Shown piece after piece: positions 55,760 through 63,724 of a stretch of DNA of 64,000 bases (the first letter of the stretch is position 1; every line of letters starts with the position of its first letter). Under the pieces are notes generated by a model. It was not told where the DNA came from and searched no databases. It saw only the letters and a program-made list of their open reading frames with translations. The stretch is taken from contig NZ_OY762934.1 in assembly GCF_963667045.1 (NCBI RefSeq), forward strand, positions 744,001 through 808,000, written 5' to 3'. The position numbers were made by a program, and so were the translations under genes. Source of the stretch: an uncultured Cohaesibacter sp. GTDB taxonomy: Bacteria > Pseudomonadota > Alphaproteobacteria > Rhizobiales > Cohaesibacteraceae.

Positions 55760-55923
55760 CGTCTTTCTCCTTCGATGCGAATTTCCATGCTGCGTCTTTT
55801 TGATTGGAGAGAGCCGATTGCCCGGCCCCCAGCCTGCTGGTTTGGATTTTTGCTATTGTTCTTATTGTTGTTTCAAATCCTGGGCCGATGGTTGGCCCGC
55901 TCTTCCGGGTGCGGGGTACCGGA

Positions 55924-56116
55924 TTATTCAGACAGCCACTTCGGAGCGATCAGCGTGCCGTAGCCAAGGATATAACCGAAGTTGATGTTCCTGAAGTTTT
56001 GTAGCGGCAGCGACCCCATTCTGTGCATCAACGATGGCGATGCTGTGGCTGGTTTTTGCCAGTACGTTTGCCAGACCGGATCCGATATTCCCTGCGCCTA
56101 CGATTGCAACGTTCAT
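55924..56116 (-). pseudogene. Truncated NAD(P)-binding (F420-reductase-like) oxidoreductase
   Basis: The start MNVAIVGAGNIGSGLANVLA, with GGGAGTG before its ATG, is a Rossmann NAD(P) loop of the family that includes F420:NADP reductases. After about 44 residues the frame ends in non-homologous sequence, but the shifted frame then reads NFRNINFGYILGYGTLIAPKW and ends at TAA 55924-55926, the usual C-terminus of such proteins. About 150 central codons are missing. This is a gene remnant with an internal deletion, lying between the dioxygenase and LysR genes. Confidence 0.65.
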
Positions 56117-56264
56117 TGCATTCACTCCCTGTTTTTGTTGCCGTCTGTTTTCTGGTCTGGAAGGCGGCTTGTTTTGTCTGAAGTGAATATGGGCATTTCT
56201 TTCCAGGAATGAAATGGACATTATATTGAATAACTATCCTCAATTCATTCCTAAACAGACTATC

Positions 56265-57161
56265 TCAGAAGGGGCTGTTTGTCTTGATGTCATCAAGGGC
56301 AAAATCGATGATGGCCCTCACCTTGCGCGGCAGGACCGTGCCATCGAGATAGACGGCACTGAGAGGCGTTGACAGGCCCTGATAATTGCCAAGCAACTGC
56401 ACGAGCCTGCCCTCGGCCAGATCATCGGCCACGATGAAGCGCGGACAATAGGCAATCGCGTCGCCCGCCACGGCCCAGTCGCGGGCCACCTTGGCGCTGT
56501 TGACCACGAAGCGTCGCTTGACCACAACATCAATGGTCTTGTCGCCCTGCACGAAGATCCAGCGGGTGGGATCGCGGCGGTTCGAATCGACCATGCAGAC
56601 ATGATCCAGCAGATCGTGGGGTTCGCTGGGCTCCCCATGCTTGCTGATATAGTCTGGCGAGGCGACGATCGCCGACCCCATGTCGCCGAGTTTGCGCGCC
56701 TTCAGGGAGGAAACGCTGGGGGTACCGATGCGGAAAGCGAGATCAATGCCGTCTCTGGCCAGATCGACATAGGCGTCGCTGAGGCGCAGGTCGACATTCA
56801 TCTGCGGATGGTTGCCAATGAAACGGCGGATCATGTCGCCCACGTAGATTTCACCGAAAGACACCGGAGCGGAGATGCGTACGAGACCCGAAAGACCACG
56901 GGATTCTTCACGCACCGATCCAATCAGGTCATCCAGTTCATCAAGCAGGGCCGGAGCACGCAGCAGAAGGTCCTCCCCCACCGGGGTCAGTCCAACCTTG
57001 CGCGTGGTTCTCTGCAACAGCCGAGCCCCGATCCGGGCTTCAAGCTCGGCGACATATTTGGATGTCAGCCGGTTGGAAATCCCCATGCGTTCGGCCGCAT
57101 CCGTGAATGAGCCGGTTTGCGCAGTGGCAACAAAGGCCTTCAAGCCATCAACAAGATCCAT
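56265..57161 (-). CDS. LysR-family transcriptional regulator
   Basis: A 298-residue LysR protein of the DsdC/PerR-like subgroup: helix-turn-helix at about 4-60 (FVATAQTGSFTDAAERMGIS then NRLTSKYVAELEARIGARLL), and a ligand domain from about residue 90. Such regulators often control a divergent quinone or NAD(P)-binding oxidoreductase gene; here the nearest one, on the same strand, is broken, so this may be an orphan. Its region has no clear operator. Confidence 0.88.
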   Translation of the reverse strand: MDLVDGLKAFVATAQTGSFTDAAERMGISNRLTSKYVAELEARIGARLLQRTTRKVGLTPVGEDLLLRAPALLDELDDLIGSVREESRGLSGLVRISAPVSFGEIYVGDMIRRFIGNHPQMNVDLRLSDAYVDLARDGIDLAFRIGTPSVSSLKARKLGDMGSAIVASPDYISKHGEPSEPHDLLDHVCMVDSNRRDPTRWIFVQGDKTIDVVVKRRFVVNSAKVARDWAVAGDAIAYCPRFIVADDLAEGRLVQLLGNYQGLSTPLSAVYLDGTVLPRKVRAIIDFALDDIKTNSPF

Positions 57162-57276
57162 GACGAATTTCCTTTAGCAACAGCTGGTGCTGGGGAGCAC
57201 TCATACTTTAAGAACGTTTGAGAGATAATAAGCCCAGATCGTCGTTACTATAAAGGAAATACTGATCGCGAACGGA

Positions 57277-58140
57277 TCAGCTACTGCTCTGCCCTGACTG
57301 GCTTTGCGACAGCAGATCGGCGATAAAGCGCTTTTGCGCCATGGCCTGTCGCTTGCCATCGATGGCGGCCCTTATCTTCAGTGCGGCTTCTGCAAAGCTG
57401 GCCGTCTCGGTGGGGTAGATCGCCTCGCAAAGGAGAATATGGAAGCCCGCCTCACTCTCCAGCACCTCGCTGACGCCACCAGCCGACATGGCAAAGAGTG
57501 CCGCGTCGAGACCGGCGTAGAGCTTGCCGCGCGGGACACGTCCGAGCGCACCGCCATTGAGGGCGCTGGGGCATTCCGAATGACGCAAGGCAGCATTCGC
57601 GAACTGATCCACATCGCCTGTCAGGCTTTTCTGAATTGCGCCGATCCTCTGCCATGCCACCTCACGACGGTTCTCGGCAATCTGCTCATTGATGGTAATC
57701 AGAATATGGCGGGTTTCGCGGCTCTCGCCAACGCAAAAGCGTTCGGGATGGGCATCGTAAAAGCTTCGTGCTTCTTCATCGGTCGCGGCCGGTTCTGCCT
57801 TGGCGACCAGATCGAGCACGGCATCCACCGCCAGCTCCCGTGCAAGTGCCTGTTCCAGCCCGGCCTCGGTCAGGCCGTTGGCTGCCAGATCATCGGCGAA
57901 AGCCGATGTGGTTTCATAGCGCGCCCTGATGCAATCTACCGACCGGTCCAGCATTTCCTGCGAGACAACAACCTTTTGTGCCACAGCACTCGCCAGAACC
58001 AGCCCTTCGAGCAACAGGGTGTGCCTTGCCTGAGCGCCAATCCGCTCCTGCGCTCTGGCGGACAGCTCATCATAACGGCACTCATGAGCCGCCAACGATG
58101 CGCTCATCAGATGATAGGCCAGAAGCGGATCGCCGGTCAT
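57277..58140 (-). CDS. nifM: NifM peptidyl-prolyl isomerase
   Basis: Parvulin-type isomerase needed for maturation of the nitrogenase Fe protein in Azotobacter and Klebsiella. The N-terminal helical part covers about 1-130; the parvulin domain (about 135-255) has ETRHILITINEQ, FANAALRHSECPSALNGGALG and FHILLCEAI. The gene overlaps nifZ by four bases, which makes the NifM call firmer than for a stray PPIase. It ends the nif operon. Confidence 0.85.
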   Translation of the reverse strand: MTGDPLLAYHLMSASLAAHECRYDELSARAQERIGAQARHTLLLEGLVLASAVAQKVVVSQEMLDRSVDCIRARYETTSAFADDLAANGLTEAGLEQALARELAVDAVLDLVAKAEPAATDEEARSFYDAHPERFCVGESRETRHILITINEQIAENRREVAWQRIGAIQKSLTGDVDQFANAALRHSECPSALNGGALGRVPRGKLYAGLDAALFAMSAGGVSEVLESEAGFHILLCEAIYPTETASFAEAALKIRAAIDGKRQAMAQKRFIADLLSQSQSGQSSS

Positions 58141-58643
58141 TCCGCCGCCCCCGACAGGTCCATATTGTCCGGCATCTCGAAAAGCGGGTCCAGCGCCTGT
58201 TCAGGCACCTGCAGGGTCCGCCCGGGAAAGCGCACATGGTAGGCAACGGAACCGATGGCCTTCATCATTGCCTCGTCGCGCACCACCTTGATCACCTCGC
58301 CGACCTCGCCAACCTCGGCCACAACCTGCCCGGCAACGCCAAGCGAAACGTGGGCTTTGACCTTGTCGCCATATTCATAGCGATTGGGCATCCATGGCGC
58401 TTCGGCGGCAATCAGCTCCCGGTCGCGACAGCCGACGATGATGTCTTCCTTCGTGAAATGAACCGTGTAGATGACCTGATCCTGCAGGAAGGTCCCAACG
58501 TCGCGAATGACGCCGATCGCCCCGCGCCGAACCAACAGCACCCCGGTATCGACGCCGGGATAAGTGCCATCATTGCGCAAATTGCGGATCACCCGAACCT
58601 CGGAGCCATAATCGAACCTTGGTGGTGGCAGACTGTCCAGCAT
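58137..58643 (-). CDS. nifZ: NifZ, tandem-domain
   Basis: Accessory protein for P-cluster formation in the MoFe protein. The 168-residue product has two copies of the NifZ fold, about 8-75 (FDYGSEVRVIRNLRNDGTYPG) and 85-150 (YEYGDKVKAHVSLGVAGQVVA), each with a short SH3-like beta barrel. The ATG follows directly on the nifW stop (TAGATG). Overlaps nifM by four bases. Confidence 0.92.
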   Translation of the reverse strand: MLDSLPPPRFDYGSEVRVIRNLRNDGTYPGVDTGVLLVRRGAIGVIRDVGTFLQDQVIYTVHFTKEDIIVGCRDRELIAAEAPWMPNRYEYGDKVKAHVSLGVAGQVVAEVGEVGEVIKVVRDEAMMKAIGSVAYHVRFPGRTLQVPEQALDPLFEMPDNMDLSGAAE

Positions 58644-58958
58644 CTATTTCAGCACCTCTTCGAGCGGAACAAAGGTCGGCTGGCCGGTCTTGAAAACCTT
58701 GAAGACCTTTTCGGTCAGGGCGTCGGAGCGCACAAAATCCAGATAGGCTTCTTTCAGCTCGGCGGTATAGAAATCCCACCAGGACTGCCCCTCTCCGGGT
58801 TTGCGGGTCCCGGCTTCCAGATAGTCATGGAAGCGTTGCAGGATATGGAGACGATTGACCATCACCACCTTGGGGTCGTAGTCGATTTCGAAATAGTCCA
58901 GAAACTCTTCTGCGCTTCCCAGATCGGAAAGATCGGCGTCCAATTCGTCATTTCTCAT
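58644..58958 (-). CDS. nifW: NifW, nitrogenase-stabilising protein
   Basis: Small helical protein that protects or helps assemble the MoFe protein. The 104-residue product has AEEFLDYFEIDYDPKVVMVN then RLHILQRFHDYL, both conserved in NifW. It lies between nifV and nifZ, as in many proteobacteria. Its ATG is 54 bp after the nifV stop. Confidence 0.92.
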   Translation of the reverse strand: MRNDELDADLSDLGSAEEFLDYFEIDYDPKVVMVNRLHILQRFHDYLEAGTRKPGEGQSWWDFYTAELKEAYLDFVRSDALTEKVFKVFKTGQPTFVPLEEVLK

Positions 58959-59012
58959 CGTCGTTACCCTTTCTGCCTTGGGCTCTTTGTGTTGTCTGAA
59001 GCGTTGATTGCA

Positions 59013-60155
59013 TCAGTGGCCGATTTCACTGGCCATGACCTGCCTGTGAAAATCCACGAGATCGTGGCGCTCTGGGGTGCGTTTGAAGGTTTCGGCAAAG
59101 ACGCGGACCTTTTCGAGGATGCCCCGAGCCTGAAGCGCCGTAAGCGCGATGCCCATGGTGCCGTAGATATGCAGCACGGCCTTTGTGCCGGAATGCTTGC
59201 CCAGCACCAGCTCGTGCTGCCGCCCCAGCCATTCAGGGTCGACCCCCTGATAGGTCTCCTTGTTCTTGACCAGCCCGTCGACATGGATGCCGCTCTCATG
59301 GGTGAAGACGCTGGAGCCAACAAGGCTCTTCTGGTGCGGAACCGGGCGGCCGGATGCGTTGGCAACCAGTTGCGACAGCGCATTGAACTGGCGCTGATCG
59401 ACGCCGGTGCGGATATTGTAGAGCCGGTCGATGGCAACGGCGAATTCCTCAAGTGACGCATTGCCAGCCCGCTCGCCAAGGCCGTTGACCGTGGTGTTGA
59501 CATGGCTTGCACCCCCCAGAACCGCAGCCAGAGAGTTGGCCGTCGCAAGGCCATAGTCGTCATGGGCGTGCATTTCCAGCTCCAGATCGGAGTTGGCCCG
59601 CAGCTGCCGGAAAATTTCTGCCGTGCCGAAGGGCTCCATGATGCCGACGGTATCGGCAAAGCGGAACCGACGCGCACCAAGCTTCCCGGCGACTTCCATG
59701 GCCTTCAGCACGAAGTCCAGATCAGCACGGGAGGAATCCTCGCCCCCGACCATGACATCGAACCCGGCGTCGAGCGCCTTGGGCACCATGGTGGCAATCT
59801 GGTCGAGCACATAGTCTCTGGTTTGCCCGAGCTTGTAGCGGATCTGCCCATCGGACATGGGGATGGACAAATCGATCAGATCAACGCCGAGGTCTCTTGA
59901 GGCATCAAGATCGAAATCGCACATGCGGCACCAGACGACCAGCCGGGCATCAAGCCCGAGGCTGGCAATCGAACGGATGGTTTCCTGCTCCACTTCCCCC
60001 ATCGCCGGAATACCGATTTCCAGTTCCGGCACCCCGGCGGCGACCAGTTCGCGCGCGATCTGGCATTTTTCGTCGCGGGTGAAGGCCACTCCGGCGCTCT
60101 GCTCTCCATCGCGCAGGGTGGTATCATTGATTGTGACTTGCCTTACCAAATTCAT
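59013..60155 (-). CDS. nifV: Homocitrate synthase
   Basis: Makes homocitrate, the organic ligand of FeMo-co, from 2-oxoglutarate and acetyl-CoA. The start reads MNLVRQVTINDTTLRDGEQS, with the catalytic Arg and metal-binding Asp of the DRE-TIM family; ELEMHAHDDYGLATANSLAA gives the two metal His residues, and VNGLGERAGNASLEE follows. 380 residues. The ATG at 60155 follows AAAGGGATG; an ATG at 60176 is possible. NifV rather than LeuA or lysine-type homocitrate synthase is chosen from sequence and nif context. Confidence 0.95.
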   Translation of the reverse strand: MNLVRQVTINDTTLRDGEQSAGVAFTRDEKCQIARELVAAGVPELEIGIPAMGEVEQETIRSIASLGLDARLVVWCRMCDFDLDASRDLGVDLIDLSIPMSDGQIRYKLGQTRDYVLDQIATMVPKALDAGFDVMVGGEDSSRADLDFVLKAMEVAGKLGARRFRFADTVGIMEPFGTAEIFRQLRANSDLELEMHAHDDYGLATANSLAAVLGGASHVNTTVNGLGERAGNASLEEFAVAIDRLYNIRTGVDQRQFNALSQLVANASGRPVPHQKSLVGSSVFTHESGIHVDGLVKNKETYQGVDPEWLGRQHELVLGKHSGTKAVLHIYGTMGIALTALQARGILEKVRVFAETFKRTPERHDLVDFHRQVMASEIGH

Positions 60156-60196
60156 CGCCCATCCCTTTCCAGACATATGCCACCCCGCCAAAAAGC

Positions 60197-60520
60197 TCAG
60201 GCGGCAAAGCTCTTGCCACAAGCGCACATGCCGGCGGTGTTGGGATTGTCGAAAGTGAAACCGGCGCCCTTGTCGGTCTCGGCAAAATCGATGGTCGTGC
60301 CGATCAGGATTTCGGCATTCTCGGGCACCACATAGAGGCTGATCCGGCCGCACTCAACGACATGGTCTTCCGGCTCTGGCCCGGCAACCAGCGCCATGCG
60401 ATATTTGACACCGGCACAGCCAGCCATGTCAGCGGCGATCCGAAGCCCGGTCAGCGGCTTCGACGATTTCTCGATCAGGCCTTGCAGCGCCTGTTGTGCT
60501 TTGTCGGTGAGTGTCAGCAT
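60197..60520 (-). CDS. HesB/IscA-family Fe-S scaffold, nif-associated
   Basis: A-type Fe-S carrier of 107 residues. The three conserved cysteines are present: GCAGVKY near residue 35 and MCACGKSF near the C-terminus. First gene behind the sigma-54 promoter, followed by nifV after 41 bp. It probably loads clusters on nitrogenase proteins when NifA is active. Confidence 0.92.
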   Translation of the reverse strand: MLTLTDKAQQALQGLIEKSSKPLTGLRIAADMAGCAGVKYRMALVAGPEPEDHVVECGRISLYVVPENAEILIGTTIDFAETDKGAGFTFDNPNTAGMCACGKSFAA

Positions 60521-60562
60521 TGTTCTACCCTCTGGCTTAAATCCAACTGTCCAATCGGAATT

Positions 60563-60578
60563 TGCAAGAGGTGTGCCA
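60563..60578 (-). promoter_or_regulatory. Sigma-54 promoter of the hesB-nifVWZM operon
   Basis: The minus strand reads TGGCACACCTCTTGCA, a full match to TGGCAC-N5-TTGCA (GG at -24, GC at -12). Transcription should start near 60552, about 30 bp before the hesB-like ATG. Confidence 0.92.
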
Positions 60579-60645
60579 ATGAATTTTTCCTCTACATACT
60601 ATTGATTTCAATATGTATTCTTAAAATTCAACACCAACAAGTGAA

Positions 60646-60661
60646 TGTCGGAAAGCTGACA
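60646..60661 (-). promoter_or_regulatory. NifA upstream activator sequence
   Basis: TGT-CAGCTTTCCG-ACA is a TGT-N10-ACA element centred about 100 bp upstream of the predicted start, the usual distance for NifA binding. Confidence 0.8.
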
Positions 60662-60682
60662 ATGTCGGGTTCGTCCGATCAT

Positions 60683-60706
60683 GAAAATGCCGCCCGGAAG
60701 GCGGCA
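60683..60706 (-). terminator. Terminator after fdxB
   Basis: On the minus strand ATGCCGCC and GGGCGGCAT pair around TTCC (60687-60706), followed by TTTTC. It lies 39 bp after the fdxB stop and separates the nifENX unit from the sigma-54 promoter. Confidence 0.75.
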
Positions 60707-60744
60707 TGCTGTTGCTTGTTGGCTTTGTAGCAAACCGGTCCCGT

Positions 60745-61086
60745 TCAGGCCGCTTGCTTTGTCATATGAGTAAAGCAGCCCTTGGGGCAGATTTTCGAGC
60801 AGGCTTCACAGCCGATGCAATCGCCGTTGTTCTTCACGGTCATGACCATGCTGGTGTCATCGGAAAAGCCGTCATCATCATCGTCATCGCCGAACGGATC
60901 GTCATCGTCGAGATCCTCTTCCTCGTCATCCAGATCAAGACTTTCGCGTTCCACCAGCTCAAAGACATTTCTGGCGCAAACGCGGAAGCAGCGGCCACAG
61001 CCAATGCATTTTCTGGCGTCCAGTGCCTCGACAAACTGGGGTGTCCATTCCGTGCCGTCCAGGGTCAGTCCGACAATTGCAGTCAT
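60745..61086 (-). CDS. fdxB: Nif-specific ferredoxin III with acidic linker
   Basis: Two-cluster [4Fe-4S] ferredoxin of 113 residues. The first motif is CIGCGRCFRVC near residue 27, the second CIGCEACSKIC near residue 90, each followed by a distant Cys-Pro partner (CARNVF; CPKGC). Between them is a 30-residue insert made almost only of Asp and Glu with a few Gly and Phe. FdxB of diazotrophs is a likely electron donor in FeMo-co synthesis. It closes the nifENX operon. Confidence 0.9.
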   Translation of the reverse strand: MTAIVGLTLDGTEWTPQFVEALDARKCIGCGRCFRVCARNVFELVERESLDLDDEEEDLDDDDPFGDDDDDDGFSDDTSMVMTVKNNGDCIGCEACSKICPKGCFTHMTKQAA

Positions 61087-61098
61087 CTTTGGTTCCTC

Positions 61099-61311
61099 TC
61101 ACAGATTGCTTTGAGCAGCCGCGCAGGCTGCTTCCGCCGCGGCCCAGGCCTTGCAGGCGGCATAGGTTTCCTCTGCCAGTCCGGGCAGTTCGGCATAGGC
61201 GGCGGGCAGACGATCCTCGACCAGATCATGCAGTTCCATTGCCTTCTCCGATGCGATCCGCTTTGCCTTTCTGGCGGCTTTGGTCAGTTGTTTCAGTTCG
61301 GTCTCGTCCAT
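61099..61311 (-). CDS. Small nif-associated helical protein (CCE_0567-like)
   Basis: A 70-residue, all-helical Ala-rich protein with LKQLTKAARKAKRIASEKAM near its start. Small proteins like this lie between the nifX-associated gene and fdxB in many diazotrophs and resemble the cyanobacterial CCE_0567 group, proposed to bind iron. The ATG at 61311 follows GGGACTGACC; eight upstream codons are discarded. Confidence 0.75.
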   Translation of the reverse strand: MDETELKQLTKAARKAKRIASEKAMELHDLVEDRLPAAYAELPGLAEETYAACKAWAAAEAACAAAQSNL

Positions 61312-61368
61312 GGTCAGTCCCCGATTGTTTTGCAAGTCAGCCCTTGCTGTGCGGCCATCCGGCCTAGT

Positions 61369-61845
61369 CTAAAGCTTTGCCACGTCCCGGTGAGCCTCAA
61401 CGAGCGCGACAGCTTTCGAGATGATCTTTTCGGCCTCATCCTGCATGTGATCGAGCGACTTGAAGCCGAAGCGATGGACGTCACGCAGATTCTTGTCGAA
61501 GACGATCAGCTTGCCAACGGCGATGATCACCCGCCCGAAGCCTTCATATGTGAGATGGATCAGCGGCACGGCCATCAGCCCGGTCCTTGCCTCGATGCTG
61601 GTGGCAAGGGCGTTGTACCAGGCCTTGACCCGGACAATGATGTCCTCGTCGGGATCACCGATGACCGGCACCTGCCGCTTGCGTTCCTTGGTCAGGATGA
61701 AGGGATCGATGATTTCGTGCTCACCGGACTTGTCCCAGATGCCGTAGGAATCGACCGCCCTGATCTGACGCAGCATTTCCTTGACGAAGGGCGCTGCCAG
61801 CGCGGCATCCCCCTCAGCAACCACCATTTCTTGCCAATCACTCAT
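61369..61845 (-). CDS. NifX-associated protein (DUF269)
   Basis: A 158-residue member of the DUF269 family, always found near nifX and nifN. VKEMLRQIRAVDSYGIWDKS and FGRVIIAVGKLIVFDKNLRD are recognisable. The ATG at 61845 follows GAGGTGAAA and is seven bases after the nifX stop. Function in FeMo-co handling is assumed, not shown. Confidence 0.9.
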   Translation of the reverse strand: MSDWQEMVVAEGDAALAAPFVKEMLRQIRAVDSYGIWDKSGEHEIIDPFILTKERKRQVPVIGDPDEDIIVRVKAWYNALATSIEARTGLMAVPLIHLTYEGFGRVIIAVGKLIVFDKNLRDVHRFGFKSLDHMQDEAEKIISKAVALVEAHRDVAKL

Positions 61846-61852
61846 TTTCACC

Positions 61853-62347
61853 TCACTCGTTCCAGCCTTCGGTTTCCATGTCATCAAACCTGCGCGGATC
61901 ATCGCGCAGCCCCCTTACGCCATCGAGTGCTCGCAGAACCCAGAAAGACGGGCTTCCGGCAAGCTCTTCCTGCAACACACCAAGCTGCAACTTGATCAGG
62001 GTTCCGTCGGCCACCTTGATCGGCTGCACCCCGGCCTGTTTGAGCTGGGCAATCGCCGAGGCCCCCACGGCCCGGCAATAGACGGCGGCAATGCCGGAAA
62101 GGGCGCCAATCCGCGCCTGAAGCTTGTCTTCACTGCCGTCCTGAACGGCCTCTTCGAAGGCAATGGTCTGATGGAAATGCACTTCGTCCCGCGTCACCAT
62201 GAAAATCGCAAAGCTCTCGCAGGTGCCGAAATGCTGGTCCACATGAATAAGGTCACTTGTCGCAAAGGCGATCTTCAACGCACAATCCATGAAACCATCC
62301 TCAATGCTGCCATCCACCAGCGTGAGCGTGCGGCTTATCTGGCCCAT
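61853..62347 (-). CDS. nifX: NifX, FeMo-co precursor carrier
   Basis: Carrier of NifB-co and the VK cluster between NifB, NifEN and apo-NifDK. The 164-residue product has the NifX/NifB-C fold: LIHVDQHFGTCESFAIFMV near residue 33, and AVYCRAVGASAIAQLKQAGV near residue 89. The ATG at 62347 follows GGAGGAGGGG and lies 47 bp inside nifN. Confidence 0.92.
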   Translation of the reverse strand: MGQISRTLTLVDGSIEDGFMDCALKIAFATSDLIHVDQHFGTCESFAIFMVTRDEVHFHQTIAFEEAVQDGSEDKLQARIGALSGIAAVYCRAVGASAIAQLKQAGVQPIKVADGTLIKLQLGVLQEELAGSPSFWVLRALDGVRGLRDDPRRFDDMETEGWNE

Positions 62348-63719
62348 GGTGCCCCTCCTCCAAATCCTGTACCTGAGCATAGATGGATCGATAGGGTTCG
62401 ACGGCCCCCTGCTCCGATGCGATGAGCAGATTGGCGAGATCGAACAAGGTCTGCCGCGACCCCCGATAGCCAACCCAGCAGCGGGCTGGCGCACCGATCC
62501 GGTCATATTGCGGAAAACCGGCGCGCAGCAGCGGCAAGCCAAGCCGTTCTGCGCTCGCAGCGCAGTGGGAATTGCCGATGATCAAATCGGCTTCCCCGGC
62601 CTGCGCATATTTCTCCAGCTCCTGCAGATCGCCAATCTTGACTTCCCGAGCCACGACATGCCTGAGGATCGCCGTGTTCGATGGTGAAATCGCAGCCACC
62701 AGATCGCAGCCCATGCTGGCCAGCAGATCGCCAAGCGCCTTGAGCAGATCAGGATCCGCAGCAATGGCTGCCCGCCCCATGCCCAGATTGAAGTGGGTGT
62801 CCAGCATGGCGTCCTGCAGTTGCTGACGCTGCCGCTCCAACCGTCGCGAAACCGGCTGACCGGTCAGCTCGTTCAGCATCGACAGGAAGGTATCGACAGC
62901 GTTGAGCCCCATCAGATGGTCAAACCGATAGTCCGGCACGCCGGTGCGTTCCTTGAGCAAGTCGGCGGCCGGGATCATGCTCGACCCGATGACAATGGTC
63001 GCCCGCGCCTTGTGCAAAATTTCGAAGTCGCCGATGCAGGTCCCGCCTGTGGTCAGGGGATTGAAGTCAAGCTCATTGAGATGGCCGTCAAGGCTGGTCG
63101 AGAGATCGGGAATGACAATCGGTAGCAGGCCGAAGGCCTCCACCATGTCCTTGATCTCGTCGAGGTCTGCCGGGGTCAGCGAGGCATTGACCAGAATGTT
63201 GACCTGCCGGTTGGTGGCAATCCCGCCCTTCGTCTCGGCCTCGGGCACCAGACGATTGATCATTTCATAGACGGCCTTGGCAAAACCGGTTTCCAGCGAA
63301 CCGACATAGTCCGGCGTCTCAACAGGTATAACGGCCGTCTTGAAGCATTCGGGATGGCTCTTGCGGAAGGTGGCAACCGCACCATTGACGTCCGACCCCT
63401 GGGTTTCAGATAGGCCCGTTGTCGGGATGCCGATGAGGGCCGGATTGAACTTGCTGCAGATCGTCTTCAGCCCCTCGACCACATTTTCATCCGCCCCCAT
63501 GATGGTGCTGACCTGATCCATCGCGGTGGTTTGCAGGGCCACCGGTTCGCGGAAATGACCGATGAGATAAATCTTGCCATAGGCGGTACAGCCCTGGGCA
63601 CCATGCAGCATGGCAATGGCGTCGCGGATGCCGAGGAATGCCAGGGACGCACCGAGCGAGCTGCTGGCCTTGAGCGGGCTGACGGACAGGGCCTTGTTGC
63701 GTTTGATGATGTCTGCCAT
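62301..63719 (-). CDS. nifN: NifN, FeMo-co scaffold beta subunit
   Basis: Beta subunit of the NifEN scaffold on which FeMo-co is completed. The 472-residue product has HGAQGCTAYGK near residue 39 with the P-cluster-type Cys, GLSETQGSDVNGA near 102, and VPVETPDYVGS-like TAVIPVETPDYVGSLETGFA. A His-rich end (GHHGPDKPHAHAGGWQH) is notable. It starts six bases after the nifE stop. Confidence 0.95.
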   Translation of the reverse strand: MADIIKRNKALSVSPLKASSSLGASLAFLGIRDAIAMLHGAQGCTAYGKIYLIGHFREPVALQTTAMDQVSTIMGADENVVEGLKTICSKFNPALIGIPTTGLSETQGSDVNGAVATFRKSHPECFKTAVIPVETPDYVGSLETGFAKAVYEMINRLVPEAETKGGIATNRQVNILVNASLTPADLDEIKDMVEAFGLLPIVIPDLSTSLDGHLNELDFNPLTTGGTCIGDFEILHKARATIVIGSSMIPAADLLKERTGVPDYRFDHLMGLNAVDTFLSMLNELTGQPVSRRLERQRQQLQDAMLDTHFNLGMGRAAIAADPDLLKALGDLLASMGCDLVAAISPSNTAILRHVVAREVKIGDLQELEKYAQAGEADLIIGNSHCAASAERLGLPLLRAGFPQYDRIGAPARCWVGYRGSRQTLFDLANLLIASEQGAVEPYRSIYAQVQDLEEGHHGPDKPHAHAGGWQH

Positions 63720-63724
63720 GGTTT

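Noticed and set aside
55800-55927. Possible membrane-protein frame on the plus strand after the dioxygenase promoter region
   Set aside because: Short, without start signals, and overlapping the oxidoreductase remnant.
57978-59456. 492-codon plus-strand frame opposite nifZ, nifW and nifV
   Set aside because: All three nif genes are well supported on the minus strand; the frame has no recognisable domain.
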